From: Aestuariirhabdus litorea
GTDB taxonomy: Bacteria; Pseudomonadota; Gammaproteobacteria; Pseudomonadales; Aestuariirhabdaceae
Length of the DNA stretch: 64,000 bases
NCBI RefSeq assembly: GCF_003864255.1
Contig: NZ_QWEZ01000001.1
Coordinates: forward strand, 930,001-994,000
Direction: 5' to 3'
Both the position numbers and the translations under genes were made by a program. Below the pieces are notes generated by a model, which saw only the letters and a program-made list of their open reading frames with translations, did no database searches and had not been told where the DNA came from. Below, piece after piece: positions 52,841 through 61,959 of this stretch; the stretch's first letter is position 1, and every line of letters begins with the position of its first letter.

Positions 52841-53287
52841 ATGAGCAGATTGATCCACCTGATGGCGCTGCTGGCCAGCGTGCTTGCCTTCAATGCGGTA
52901 GCGCTGGAGTCCCCCTTCAAGGTGATCGGGGCAACCACCATCAACGTCCACCAGGCCAGGCAGTTGTTCGATGCGGGGGCGGTTTTCGTTGATGTGCGCA
53001 GCGATCGCCAGTGGCGCTGGGGGCATATCAAAGGGGCCCGCCATCTGGAGCTGCGGCGAGATTTCGGTAAATTGTTTTATCCCGGCTACCTGAACCGGGA
53101 CACCCCTTTAGTGATCTACTGTAATGATCTCGACTGCAAACGCAGTGCCTTTGCCAGTTATCTGGCGGCCCGCTGGGGGTACACCCAGGTGTACTATTTC
53201 CGCGACGGCTATTACTCATGGCTGGCTTGGGATATGCCGATCCAGACCCAGCGCAGCGATGAGCGTTTCGACTGGGCCGAGCGATAG
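52841..53287 (+). CDS. Exported rhodanese-like protein
   Basis: A 148-residue protein with a signal peptide (LIHLMALLASVLAFNAVA) and one rhodanese domain. FVDVRSDRQWRWGHIKGARHLEL is the substrate-domain motif, and the active-site loop VIYCNDLDCKRSAFAS has the Cys at its usual place. It probably handles sulfane sulfur or redox relay in the periplasm. The second Cys in the loop is unusual and could allow disulfide chemistry. It stands alone, divergent from the kinase across a 262-base gap in which I see no further gene. Confidence 0.82.
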   Translation: MSRLIHLMALLASVLAFNAVALESPFKVIGATTINVHQARQLFDAGAVFVDVRSDRQWRWGHIKGARHLELRRDFGKLFYPGYLNRDTPLVIYCNDLDCKRSAFASYLAARWGYTQVYYFRDGYYSWLAWDMPIQTQRSDERFDWAER

Positions 53288-53331
53288 TTGCACACCCTTG
53301 GTCCCTGCTTAGGGGGCAGGAGTGTGTGGGG

Positions 53332-53631
53332 TCAGGATGCTGCGGGCTCTGTCCAACCGGGGGGGACCTTACCTTGAACGCGATAGGCAAACGCAATCAG
53401 CTGGGCGATGCACAGGTAGAGGTTGTGTGGAATCTCCTCCCCCAGGTCCAGCTGGGCCAGCAACCTTACCAGCTCGGGGTTTTCGTAGAGAGGTATCTTG
53501 TGTTCACGCGCAATGGCGATGATCTGCTCGGCCAGGTCGCCCTCACCTTTGGCCGACAGGTGGGGGGCATGCTCGCCGTCGTACTGGAGGGCGACGGCAC
53601 GGGCGGGGGGCTGTTCGGGAGGTTGCTTCAT
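53332..53631 (-). CDS. FlhB-like C-terminal domain protein (export switch homologue)
   Basis: A 99-residue protein equal to the cytoplasmic C-terminal part of FlhB after its NPTH cleavage site. It has RAVALQYDGEHAPHLSAKGEG, AIAREHKIPLYENPELVRLL, and LYLCIAQLIAFAYRVQGK. The membrane part and the NPTH autocleavage motif are absent. Such FlhX/FhlB proteins occur next to fliK-like genes in other gammaproteobacteria and can partly replace FlhB's C-terminus. Here it is separated from fliK by a cytochrome gene on the other strand. Confidence 0.82.
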   Translation of the reverse strand: MKQPPEQPPARAVALQYDGEHAPHLSAKGEGDLAEQIIAIAREHKIPLYENPELVRLLAQLDLGEEIPHNLYLCIAQLIAFAYRVQGKVPPGWTEPAAS

Positions 53632-53773
53632 ACGCCCATGCTACGCCAATTTCGGAGCACTGTAATCTCTCGCTTTATTGCGCTGGCTCATTGTGATGGA
53701 AGTTGCTTTCAGGTCAGATGGCGGGCTATGTCCAGTGTGCGCTTACAGGGATTGTGGCGGTGAAGGGGAAAGT

Positions 53774-54877
53774 ATGGGGTTACGCACAGTAATCGGAGTG
53801 AAGGGTTGGTTGATCTTGCTGGCCTGTCTGTTGCCGCTGGCCACCTCCGTAGAAGGAGCAACGGAGGCGGCGGTCGAAACCACCTACCTTAAACTCATGC
53901 GCATGGCTGAGCTGGGCGATGCCCAGGCGCAAAACCTGGTGGGGGTGATGCTCCTTTATGGTGAGGGGGTTGATCGTGACTACGAACGCAGCCATGCCTG
54001 GTTTCACGAGTCCGCCGAGCAGGGTCACTTCGTGGCAGCACGAAACCTGGGTATTTTCCACAGTGGCATTTTACCGGGGCTCCCGGAAATTTTCGTTGAC
54101 ACCCAGGAGAGCAATCTCTGGTTCAGCCTGGCGGCGGCCAGTCTTGCCAACCCGGAGCGAGCCGAGTTAACCGGTGACGTCTATGAGCTTATTCTTCAGG
54201 AAAAGATGACGCCCCAGGCCCAGGATGAAACCGACTATCAATTTGGTGAGCGTATCTATCTGGGGCTTTGCGCGGGCTGTCATGGGTTTAATGGGTGGGG
54301 GGTCCATGAAGGGGTGCCCTCCTTTGCCCAGCACGATCGCCTTAATAAAGACGACTCCGAGTTGGTGCGTTCGGTCCTCTATGGGTTGGGCAATATGCCG
54401 GCCTGGGAGGATAGCTTTTCCGTCTGGGAAAGCTATAAGGTAGTGGCCTATATCCGTGAACGCTTCATTCTCCGCGGCGATACCATTCCACCCCGTCCGG
54501 GAGTGGCCACTGTGGATAACCCTGGCGAGCTCCAGAAGGGGGAGCGCGCCTATTTCACCTTCTGTGCCGGTTGCCACGGATTTAGCGGTATCGCCTACTA
54601 CCGTAACTCACCCTCGTTTGCGCTGGGTGACCGAATGGATAAACCCGACTGGGAGTTAATCCGGAGTATCTCCAATGGTAAAGGACAGATGCCGGGTTGG
54701 GAGGGGAAACTTGAGGATTCCACCCTGGAATCGTTGATGAAGTATATCCGTACCCTGAAACCCAAATTTGACTCCGGTCTGGTGAACCACCTGCGGGAGT
54801 CTCCTGCCTACTATTTTCGCTTTCGTCCGCGGGGCGAAGAGGGGAGCGGGGAGGACTGGGGTTGGATGAGGCGCTAG
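53774..54877 (+). CDS. Sel1-repeat protein fused to two cytochrome c domains
   Basis: About 367 residues from ATG 53774. A signal peptide (LILLACLLPLATSVEG) is followed by Sel1-like repeats (LGDAQAQNLVGVMLLYGEGVDRDYERSHAWFHESAEQGH). Then come two cytochrome c domains with haem motifs CAGCHGFNG and CAGCHGFSG. Met ligands are probable in NMPAWEDS and QMPGWEGK. It is a periplasmic dihaem electron carrier or sensor. The close similarity of the two haem segments suggests internal duplication. It lies on the opposite strand between fliK and the flhB-like gene. The nearby ccm cluster would mature it. Confidence 0.85.
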   Translation: MGLRTVIGVKGWLILLACLLPLATSVEGATEAAVETTYLKLMRMAELGDAQAQNLVGVMLLYGEGVDRDYERSHAWFHESAEQGHFVAARNLGIFHSGILPGLPEIFVDTQESNLWFSLAAASLANPERAELTGDVYELILQEKMTPQAQDETDYQFGERIYLGLCAGCHGFNGWGVHEGVPSFAQHDRLNKDDSELVRSVLYGLGNMPAWEDSFSVWESYKVVAYIRERFILRGDTIPPRPGVATVDNPGELQKGERAYFTFCAGCHGFSGIAYYRNSPSFALGDRMDKPDWELIRSISNGKGQMPGWEGKLEDSTLESLMKYIRTLKPKFDSGLVNHLRESPAYYFRFRPRGEEGSGEDWGWMRR

Positions 54878-54897
54878 GCGGCTGAGTTCGGTTGTGG

Positions 54898-56337
54898 CTA
54901 GGTATGAATATCCACCAGGGATCGCTCCAGGCGGGTCTCCCTGGGAGGAGGCAACCCCCGCTTGCAGCGTAGCTCCTCCACCTCCAGTCCAGCGCTGGTT
55001 AACGCGCTTCTTAACTCGCCCAGGTGGGCCCCCAGGAGCTGTAGGGTTTGCGGTGCATCTGCCCATAGGGTGATGGCGGCACGGTTGTCGACCAGGCTTA
55101 GCAGGGCCTGAAAGGGCGCCAGTGGGGCGACTTCAAAGGCCAGGTTGATCTGCCAGCGGAGCTCCTTGTCGGCGCGCTCTTTTTTCTTGTCACGCTGGGC
55201 ATACTGCTCAATCAGCAGCTGAATACTGTCCAGCTGCTGCCCGTTACGGATGGGCAGCTCGTAGAACCAGGTGTTGATGGGTGCGTTAGGATCCGCCGAG
55301 GGTGCCTGTTGCTGGATCAGGCTCTGGATCTGCTGGGTCTGGATGCGGGCCGCGGCCGAAGCCAGCTGCAGGGCGAGGCTCGTGACCGAGAGTTCAGCGC
55401 TGGTGGCCGGTGCATCGGAACGGATACCCGAGATCGATGCGAACTGGGGAAAGGGCGGAAGCGTGCTGGCCCGGGGAGCACTGTCGTAGGGGGTGGCGGT
55501 GCCGGCCCTGGCGGCCGGCGATAGTTGTTGTAGCCACTGCAACAGGGTGCGCCCCCCCTCGCTGGTGCCGGCCGCTGAGCTGCCCAGTGCCTGTAAGGCA
55601 TTGAGCAGAAGTCCTTTGAGGTCGCCACTGATGTTGGTGGTGGTATTGGAGGGAGGCGCAGCCGGGGTGGTGGCGGTATTGGCTATACTGAGCAGCGCCA
55701 TGCGCGACTCCAGTTGCAGGCCACTGTTGGCCAGCTGGCTGCGCACCGCTTCGGGTGAGCTTAGGCGGGCAGGGGTGGGTAGCTGGTTGAGCAGTCGTTC
55801 CACCGCCTGCTGCGCCGTTTGGCTCAGGGGGGAGGATTGCCGGGCCTGGAGTTGTGGGTACTGTTCAAGCAGTTGCCCGATAGAGCTGAGTAAAGGCCGC
55901 TGGATAAAGGGCGCCAGTTGCTGAAGCTGCTGGTGCAGCGGGCTCTGGCGGATGGCGGCGGGCGGGTTGGGCTGCAGCTCCAGGCTCAGCTTGCCGTCGC
56001 GAATCACCAGTACCAGCGGCTGGTTGGGGGGCGGCAGCTGACGGGTAGCCAGCAGCAGCTCCTTGCCCGCCACCAGGGCGCGAATCAGCAGGCTCGGATC
56101 CCGGGTCAGTTCGATCACCGGCTCTTTGCCGGGCAGGTAGCTTTGGATCGATTTGACGATCACGGCCAGTTGCGGTGGCGAGCGCTCCCGGATCGCCTCC
56201 AGCAGGCGTGCAACCGGGTCATTAGAGGGGCGTGGCGGGGTGTCGGTTTTGTGGTGGTTGGCGGGAGGGGTAGGCAAACCTGGGCTTGCTGCGGGCGGCA
56301 GGCGGGGTATTGAAGGTTTTGGGGGATCAACCGACAT
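54898..56337 (-). CDS. Flagellar hook-length control protein FliK-like
   Basis: A 479-residue protein. The N-terminus is disordered and Pro-rich (SVDPPKPSIPRLPPAASPG), the middle is Gln- and Ser-rich, and the C-terminal domain (about 350-460) is FliK-like. PINTWFYELPIRNGQQLDSIQLLIEQ, then WQINLAFEVAPLAPFQALLSL and LWADAPQTLQLL, fit the hook-length control domain. It would measure hook length and signal the FlhB switch. No other flagellar genes are in the window, and it may be the second, fliK-like copy known beside ccm clusters in related bacteria. Confidence 0.8.
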   Translation of the reverse strand: MSVDPPKPSIPRLPPAASPGLPTPPANHHKTDTPPRPSNDPVARLLEAIRERSPPQLAVIVKSIQSYLPGKEPVIELTRDPSLLIRALVAGKELLLATRQLPPPNQPLVLVIRDGKLSLELQPNPPAAIRQSPLHQQLQQLAPFIQRPLLSSIGQLLEQYPQLQARQSSPLSQTAQQAVERLLNQLPTPARLSSPEAVRSQLANSGLQLESRMALLSIANTATTPAAPPSNTTTNISGDLKGLLLNALQALGSSAAGTSEGGRTLLQWLQQLSPAARAGTATPYDSAPRASTLPPFPQFASISGIRSDAPATSAELSVTSLALQLASAAARIQTQQIQSLIQQQAPSADPNAPINTWFYELPIRNGQQLDSIQLLIEQYAQRDKKKERADKELRWQINLAFEVAPLAPFQALLSLVDNRAAITLWADAPQTLQLLGAHLGELRSALTSAGLEVEELRCKRGLPPPRETRLERSLVDIHT

Positions 56338-56533
56338 GAGCAGAAGAGGTGCCGATGGTGTCTCAATGTGGCACTATTATTGACTAGGCTCATCGGTTTT
56401 GGAAACTTTTTGTATATAATGCCAGACGCTTAAGGGACGCGCCCGCGGTTGTCCTAAGATGAAAACGGCTCGATTTCAACCCCGCGTTTTTGCCGTTAGC
56501 CGTGGTTAACCTGACAGATAGACGGAGTAACGT

Positions 56534-57166
56534 TTGAACCCCTTTCTACAAGTGCGCCAGCTGGGATGTGAGCGAGACGAGCGGGTATTGTTCAGCGCTC
56601 TGGATTTCGACCTCAGCGCGGGCGATATCCTGCAGATCGAAGGCCCCAATGGCAGCGGGAAAACCACCATGCTGCGAGCGCTCTGTGGCCTGTCCGCCGA
56701 TTTCGAGGGTGAGATCAGCTGGCGTGGAACCTCCATTAAGGATGACCGTGAAAGCTATTTCAGCGAGCTGCTTTACGCCGGCCACAGTGTTGGGGTGAAG
56801 GCCCAGCTGACCCCGCAGGAGAACCTTGCCTGGTACTGCGGTCTGCATGTGAGTGTGACCGACGAGGAGGTCAATGAGGCCCTCGAAAAGGTGGGGCTCT
56901 TCGGGTTTGAAGATGTGCCCTGTCACAGTCTCTCGGCCGGCCAGCAGCGACGGGTCGCCCTGGCGCGCCTGCATCTGGCCAGACAGCCCCTGTGGATTCT
57001 CGATGAGCCCTTTACCGCCATTGATAAAGCGGGGGTGGCGGCCCTGGAGCAGTTGCTGGTCCGGCACGCCGAAAAGGGCGGTGCCATCATCCTCACCACC
57101 CACCACGACCTGGCCATGGTCTACCCAGATCTCAGGCGCATCAGCCTTGCCACTCGGGAGCAGTAG
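56534..57166 (+). CDS. ccmA: Haem exporter ATP-binding subunit CcmA
   Basis: A 210-residue ABC ATPase. It has a TTG start at 56534 after GGAG. Walker A is GPNGSGKTTMLRALCGL, and FSELLYAGHSVGVKAQLTPQENL and the signature SLSAGQQRRVALARL follow. Walker B is LWILDEPFTAIDKAG, and LTTHHDLAM the H-loop. With CcmB and CcmC it drives release of haem-bound CcmE for cytochrome c maturation. It begins the ccmABCDEFGH cluster. Confidence 0.95.
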   Translation: MNPFLQVRQLGCERDERVLFSALDFDLSAGDILQIEGPNGSGKTTMLRALCGLSADFEGEISWRGTSIKDDRESYFSELLYAGHSVGVKAQLTPQENLAWYCGLHVSVTDEEVNEALEKVGLFGFEDVPCHSLSAGQQRRVALARLHLARQPLWILDEPFTAIDKAGVAALEQLLVRHAEKGGAIILTTHHDLAMVYPDLRRISLATREQ

Positions 57167-57170
57167 TTAG

Positions 57171-57866
57171 ATGGAAATAAACTCCAAGCCCAGTTTATGG
57201 CAGTCCTGTGTCATGGTGCTCAAGCGTGATCTGCGCCTGGCGTTACGCAACCAGAGCGACCTGGTTAACCCGCTGATCTTTTTTGTGATGGTCGCGACCC
57301 TGTTTCCCCTGGGGGTGACGCCGGATAAAGAGTTCCTGTCCCAGATCGCGACCGGAATTATCTGGGTGGCGGCCCTGCTGGCTACCCTATTATCGCTGGA
57401 TGCGATGTTTCGTTCCGATTATGATGACGGCTCGCTGGAACAGCTGTTGCTGAGTCCCTATCCGTTGTACCTGCTGGTACTGGCCAAGGTGACCAGCCAC
57501 TGGATTGTCAGCGGGCTACTGTTGACGTTGTTGTTCCCCCTGCTCGCCATCGTGCTGTTTCTGCCCTGGGAGGGGTATCCTGCCATGTTGGCGAGCCTGT
57601 TGCTGGGTACGCCGCTGTTGAGCCTGATTGGGGCGATCGGGGCGGCCCTGACCGTGGGGCTGAAGAAAGGAGGGGTGTTGCTCTCCCTGCTGATTTTGCC
57701 GCTCTATATCCCGGTGCTTATTTTTGGCACCGGTGCCGTAGGGGCGGCGATCAATGGTACCCCCTATATTGGGCACCTGTTGTGGTTGGGGGTGTTTCTG
57801 GTGATGGCGATAACACTGGCCCCCTTTGCAATAGCGGCGGCGCTGCGGGTGAGCATCGCCGGATAG
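57171..57866 (+). CDS. ccmB: Haem exporter membrane subunit CcmB
   Basis: A 231-residue protein with six membrane helices. MVLKRDLRLALRNQSDLVNPLIFFVMVATLFPLGV is the family start, and ATLLSLDAMFRSDYDDGSLEQLLLSP the conserved cytoplasmic loop. It partners with CcmA and CcmC in the inner membrane. It follows ccmA by four bases. Confidence 0.95.
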   Translation: MEINSKPSLWQSCVMVLKRDLRLALRNQSDLVNPLIFFVMVATLFPLGVTPDKEFLSQIATGIIWVAALLATLLSLDAMFRSDYDDGSLEQLLLSPYPLYLLVLAKVTSHWIVSGLLLTLLFPLLAIVLFLPWEGYPAMLASLLLGTPLLSLIGAIGAALTVGLKKGGVLLSLLILPLYIPVLIFGTGAVGAAINGTPYIGHLLWLGVFLVMAITLAPFAIAAALRVSIAG

Positions 57867-57963
57867 GGCCCTCGCATGCCCCCTCGGGGGCTAGCCCTGA
57901 TTTGGTCATTGCGGAGGATCGACCGCAGTGGCATAGGTTTTAGATAAACGGGACGCGGAAACG

Positions 57964-58707
57964 ATGAACTGGACTTGGTTTCACAAAATGGGCTCGCCCA
58001 AGTGGTTTTACGACATCACCGACAAGTGGATGTTCTGGCTGGGGCTGGCCAGTGCGGTGCTGCTGGCGGTAGCGATGGTGTGGGGGCTGGCCTTTGCCCC
58101 CGCCGACTACCAGCAGGGAAATAGCTACCGGATCATCTTTGTCCATGTCCCCTCCGCCTTCCTGGCTCAGGCCTGCTACATCATGATGGCGGTCGCCGGT
58201 GCCATTGGCCTGATCTGGAAGATGAAACTGGCCGATATGGCCGCCAAGGTGAGCGCCCCCATCGGTGCCTCCTTTACCATTCTGGCGCTGCTGACCGGTG
58301 CCATCTGGGGCAAGCCCACCTGGGGTACCTGGTGGGTGTGGGATGCACGCCTGACCTCCATGTTGCTGCTGCTGTTTCTCTACTTCGGTTATATGGCGCT
58401 GCAGTCGGCTTTCGATAACGAGGCGACTGCCTCCAAGGCCAGCTCTATCCTGGCGTTGGTGGGGCTGGTCAATATCCCCATCATCAAGTACTCGGTGGAG
58501 TGGTGGAACACCCTGCACCAGCCAGCGACCCTGACCCTGACCGAACGGCCCGCGATGGCAACGGAGATGCTGATCCCCCTGTTGTTGTCGATTGCCGCCT
58601 TTTACTGCTTTTTTACCCTGGTATTCCTCATGCGACTGCGTACCGAGGTGCTGATTCGTGAAAATCGCACCAACTGGGTGAAGAAAATTGTTCAACCTGA
58701 TGTCTGA
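57964..58707 (+). CDS. ccmC: Haem exporter membrane subunit CcmC
   Basis: A 247-residue protein with about six helices. The Trp-rich WWD motif is GTWWVWDARLTSMLLL, and the axial haem His are in FVHVPSAFLAQACYIM and after the WWD segment in WWNTLHQPA. It presents haem to CcmE. The 97-base gap after ccmB holds the RBS region only. Confidence 0.95.
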   Translation: MNWTWFHKMGSPKWFYDITDKWMFWLGLASAVLLAVAMVWGLAFAPADYQQGNSYRIIFVHVPSAFLAQACYIMMAVAGAIGLIWKMKLADMAAKVSAPIGASFTILALLTGAIWGKPTWGTWWVWDARLTSMLLLLFLYFGYMALQSAFDNEATASKASSILALVGLVNIPIIKYSVEWWNTLHQPATLTLTERPAMATEMLIPLLLSIAAFYCFFTLVFLMRLRTEVLIRENRTNWVKKIVQPDV

Positions 58708-58719
58708 TTGAGGTAGCCG

Positions 58720-58899
58720 ATGTATTTTGACAGCTTCGCGAGCTTTATCGAGATGGGTGGACATGGCCCCTATGTGTGGGTCTGCTATGCCATCACGGCG
58801 CTGGTGGTGATCTTCAACGTCTGGAGTCCGCTGCGCATTCGCAAGAGTTTTATCGCTGATATGAAGCGCCGTATGCGCAGAGAGGCCAAACAATCATGA
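58720..58899 (+). CDS. ccmD: Haem exporter small subunit CcmD
   Basis: A 59-residue protein. It starts [20 protein letters not shown], then has one membrane helix ([18 protein letters not shown]) and a basic tail ([11 protein letters not shown]). This is the standard CcmD layout, and the gene sits exactly between ccmC and ccmE. Its stop overlaps the ccmE start by ATGA. It holds CcmE to the CcmABC complex. Confidence 0.93.
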   Translation: MYFDSFASFIEMGGHGPYVWVCYAITALVVIFNVWSPLRIRKSFIADMKRRMRREAKQS

Positions 58900-59345
58900 A
58901 TCCTATCCGTAAAAAACGCCTGATAATCGTTCTGTTCCTGGTTTTTGGGGTGGCAGCCGCCGTGGGGCTGGCTCTGGTGGCGCTGCAACAGAACATTAAT
59001 CTGTTTTTTTCTCCAACGCAGATCGCCGAGGGCGAGGCCCCGGTCGGTCAGCGCATTCGTGGTGGCGGCCTGGTGGTAGCCGGTAGCGTTAACCGTGACA
59101 CCCAGAGCCTGAAGGTGCATTTCGAGATTACCGACGGTGCCAAGAGTGTGCCGGTCGAGTATGTAGGTATCCTCCCCGACCTGTTTCGTGAGGGACAGGG
59201 CATCGTTGCCCAGGGCGCGATGCGTGAAGACGGAGTCTTCGAGGCGGTAGAGGTGCTGGCCAAGCACGATGAAAACTATATGCCGCCCGAGGTGCAGGAA
59301 GCCATCGATAAGGCAGGTCACCCGACCAAATCCACCGAAAGCTAG
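58896..59345 (+). CDS. ccmE: Periplasmic haem chaperone CcmE
   Basis: A 149-residue protein. One N-terminal membrane anchor ([20 protein letters not shown]) is followed by a beta barrel. [16 protein letters not shown] and [20 protein letters not shown] are conserved. The haem-binding site is the His and Tyr in [12 protein letters not shown]. It carries haem covalently and passes it to CcmFH. Confidence 0.95.
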   Translation: MNPIRKKRLIIVLFLVFGVAAAVGLALVALQQNINLFFSPTQIAEGEAPVGQRIRGGGLVVAGSVNRDTQSLKVHFEITDGAKSVPVEYVGILPDLFREGQGIVAQGAMREDGVFEAVEVLAKHDENYMPPEVQEAIDKAGHPTKSTES

Positions 59346-59396
59346 GGGCTTGAAAAAGCAGAGCGAACAACCTGAAACGCCGGAGGCGTGTGGAAT

Positions 59397-61406
59397 ATGA
59401 ATGAAATTGGAACTCTGATTCCAGAGTTTGGGCAATTGGCCCTGATTCTGGCGCTGATGTTTGCGGTGCTGCTGGCCTCGGTGCCTCTGGCCGGAAGTTA
59501 CACCGGTAATCGTCAATGGATGGCGCTGGCTCGCCCCCTCAGCTGGGGAATGTTCAGCTTCTTGATGTTTGCCCTGGTGTGCCTGGGGATCTCCTTCGCC
59601 CGCGACGATTTCTCGGTTCGCTACGTGGCGCAGAACTCCAACAGTATGCTCCCCATGCAGTACAAGATCAGCGCTGTCTGGGGCGGGCACGAGGGCTCGC
59701 TGCTGTTGTGGATTGTGATTTTAGGGGGCTGGTCCTACGCGGTGTCGATCTTCAGCAAGGGTCTGTCCCGCGAGATGATGGCCCGTGTGCTCTCTGTGAT
59801 GGGAATGATTGCCATTGGCTTCCTCCTGTTTATGATCATCACCTCCAACCCCTTTGATCGCCTGCTGCCCAACCATCCCGTCGATGGTAACGACCTCAAC
59901 CCGTTGTTGCAGGATGTGGGGCTGATCGTTCACCCGCCGCTGCTGTATATGGGGTATGTGGGCTTTTCGGTCGCCTTCGCCTTTGCGATTGCCGCCCTGT
60001 TGGGCGGTCACCTGGATGCCGCCTGGGCCCGTTGGTCCCGCCCCTGGACCAATGTGGCCTGGGCGTTTCTGACCCTGGGTATCGCACTGGGTAGCTGGTG
60101 GGCCTACTACGAGCTGGGTTGGGGCGGCTGGTGGTTCTGGGACCCGGTTGAAAACGCCTCCTTTATGCCCTGGCTGGTGGGAACGGCGCTGATGCACTCC
60201 CTGGCCGTGACTGAGAAACGGGGAGTCTTCAAGAGCTGGACCGTACTGCTGGCGATCTTTGCGTTCTCCCTCAGCCTGCTGGGCACCTTCCTGGTGCGTT
60301 CGGGTGTGCTGACTTCGGTTCACGCTTTTGCCACTGACCCGGCCCGGGGTGTGTTCATTTTGCTGTTCCTGCTGTTTGTGGTGGGTGGCTCCCTGACCCT
60401 TTATGCCTTCAAGGCACCCGAGGTGCGGAGCAAGATCACCTTTGCCTGGAGCTCCCGTGAGGCGTTCCTGCTGATCAACAATATCCTGCTGACGGTGGCC
60501 GCTTCCATGGTGCTGCTGGGTACACTGTTCCCGCTGCTGCTGGATGCGGTGGGTGGAGGTAAGATCTCGGTCGGCCCTCCCTATTTCAACGCTCTCTTTA
60601 CTCCGCTGGTGGCGCTGATGGCGGCCACGCTGGGGGTAGGGATGATCTCCCGCTGGAAAGAGACGCCGCTGAGCTATATCTGGAACCAGCTCAAGCGCGC
60701 CCTGCTGCTGACCGTGGTGCTCGGCGTGCTGTTCAGCCTTTTCTACGGTGATGATTTCTACTTCTCCGTGCTGCTGGGTATGACCCTGGTGTTCTGGGTG
60801 GTGTTGGCAACCCTGCAGGATATTTTGAATCGGACCCGTAACAAGCGCGGTATCCTGGCACGTCTTGGCTCTCTCAAGCCGGTCTACTGGGGCATGGTAA
60901 TGGGTCATCTGGGGTTGGCGTTCGCCATTGTGGGTGCCGTCCTCACCAGTCATTACACGGAAGAGCGTGACCTACGCATGGTGCCCGGCGACACCCATGA
61001 ACTGGGGGGCTATACCTTCAAGTTTATGGGCGCCCGCCACCTGATCGGCCCCAACTACGAGGGGGATGAGGGTGTGTTTGAGGTCTACCGTGGAGACAAG
61101 CTCTATCGCACCATGACGCCGGAGAAACGGATCTATAACGTTTCCCAGATGCCGATGACCGAAGCGGCCATCGACCCGGGCCTGAGTCGCGATCTCTACC
61201 TGGCGATGGGGGAACCCCTGGGCGAAGGGGCCTGGGCGGTCCGTATCCAGTACAAGGCGTTTGTGCGCTGGCTGTGGCTGGGTGGCCTGATGATGGCCAT
61301 CGGTGGCCTGCTGGCAGCATCGGATCGTCGTTATCGCCTGCGGGAGCGGGTGGCGCAATCGGATGCGGCCGGCGCTGCATCAACATCTACCCTGGTGGCC
61401 AGATAG
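59397..61406 (+). CDS. ccmF: Cytochrome c haem lyase subunit CcmF
   Basis: A 669-residue membrane protein with many helices. SAVWGGHEGSLLLWIVILGGWSYAVS is the CcmF start signature, and WWFWDPVENASFMPWLVGTAL the WWD motif. HSLAVTEKRG and the periplasmic domain before the last helix are also typical. It ligates haem to apocytochromes together with CcmH. ATG 59397 (MNEIGTLIPEFG) is preferred over a GTG nine bases earlier. Confidence 0.95.
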   Translation: MNEIGTLIPEFGQLALILALMFAVLLASVPLAGSYTGNRQWMALARPLSWGMFSFLMFALVCLGISFARDDFSVRYVAQNSNSMLPMQYKISAVWGGHEGSLLLWIVILGGWSYAVSIFSKGLSREMMARVLSVMGMIAIGFLLFMIITSNPFDRLLPNHPVDGNDLNPLLQDVGLIVHPPLLYMGYVGFSVAFAFAIAALLGGHLDAAWARWSRPWTNVAWAFLTLGIALGSWWAYYELGWGGWWFWDPVENASFMPWLVGTALMHSLAVTEKRGVFKSWTVLLAIFAFSLSLLGTFLVRSGVLTSVHAFATDPARGVFILLFLLFVVGGSLTLYAFKAPEVRSKITFAWSSREAFLLINNILLTVAASMVLLGTLFPLLLDAVGGGKISVGPPYFNALFTPLVALMAATLGVGMISRWKETPLSYIWNQLKRALLLTVVLGVLFSLFYGDDFYFSVLLGMTLVFWVVLATLQDILNRTRNKRGILARLGSLKPVYWGMVMGHLGLAFAIVGAVLTSHYTEERDLRMVPGDTHELGGYTFKFMGARHLIGPNYEGDEGVFEVYRGDKLYRTMTPEKRIYNVSQMPMTEAAIDPGLSRDLYLAMGEPLGEGAWAVRIQYKAFVRWLWLGGLMMAIGGLLAASDRRYRLRERVAQSDAAGAASTSTLVAR

Positions 61407-61419
61407 TTAAGGAAGTCGG

Positions 61420-61959
61420 ATGAAACGTTTAAAGCTGTTTATCCCCCTGATCATCTTCGTGGTGATCTCGGGGTTCCTTTACAAGGGACTGTTTCTGGAG
61501 AAGGAGATTCTGCCTTCTGCGCTGATCGATAAGCCGTTTCCGGAGTTTTCGCTGCCGACGGTGAAGGATCCGTCCCGCAGGATTACCCGCAACGACCTGC
61601 TTGGCGAGGTGTCGTTGGTCAATGTATGGGCGACCTGGTGTCCCTCGTGTCGCGTAGAGCATCCCTACCTGGTGAAGCTGGCCCGTGAAGAGGGCATTCG
61701 CATTGTCGGTATCGATTACAAGGACGAGCGCGACCAGGCTCTGCGTTGGTTGAAGGAGCTGCATGACCCTTACGTGTTCAGTATTGAAGATGCGGATGGA
61801 CGCCTCGGGATCGACCTGGGTGTCTACGGTGCCCCCGAGACCTACCTTGTGGACGCTAAGGGCATCATCCGCTATAAGCACGTGGGGGTGGTGGACGAGG
61901 TGCTGTGGAACAACACCCTCAAACCCCTGGTTGAGCAGTTTCGCAGGGAGGAGGGGTGA
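61420..61959 (+). CDS. ccmG: Thiol:disulfide interchange protein CcmG/DsbE
   Basis: A 179-residue periplasmic thioredoxin-fold protein anchored by one helix. WATWCPSCRVEHPYLVKLA gives the redox CPSC motif, and VYGAPETYLVDAKG the cis-Pro loop. It reduces the Cys pair of apocytochrome c. The stop overlaps the ccmH start region. Confidence 0.95.
   Translation: MKRLKLFIPLIIFVVISGFLYKGLFLEKEILPSALIDKPFPEFSLPTVKDPSRRITRNDLLGEVSLVNVWATWCPSCRVEHPYLVKLAREEGIRIVGIDYKDERDQALRWLKELHDPYVFSIEDADGRLGIDLGVYGAPETYLVDAKGIIRYKHVGVVDEVLWNNTLKPLVEQFRREEG

Noticed and set aside
59721-60953. A 410-codon open frame antisense to ccmF
   Set aside because: It is a Gln/His-rich shadow of the ccmF coding sequence with no start signal or domain.
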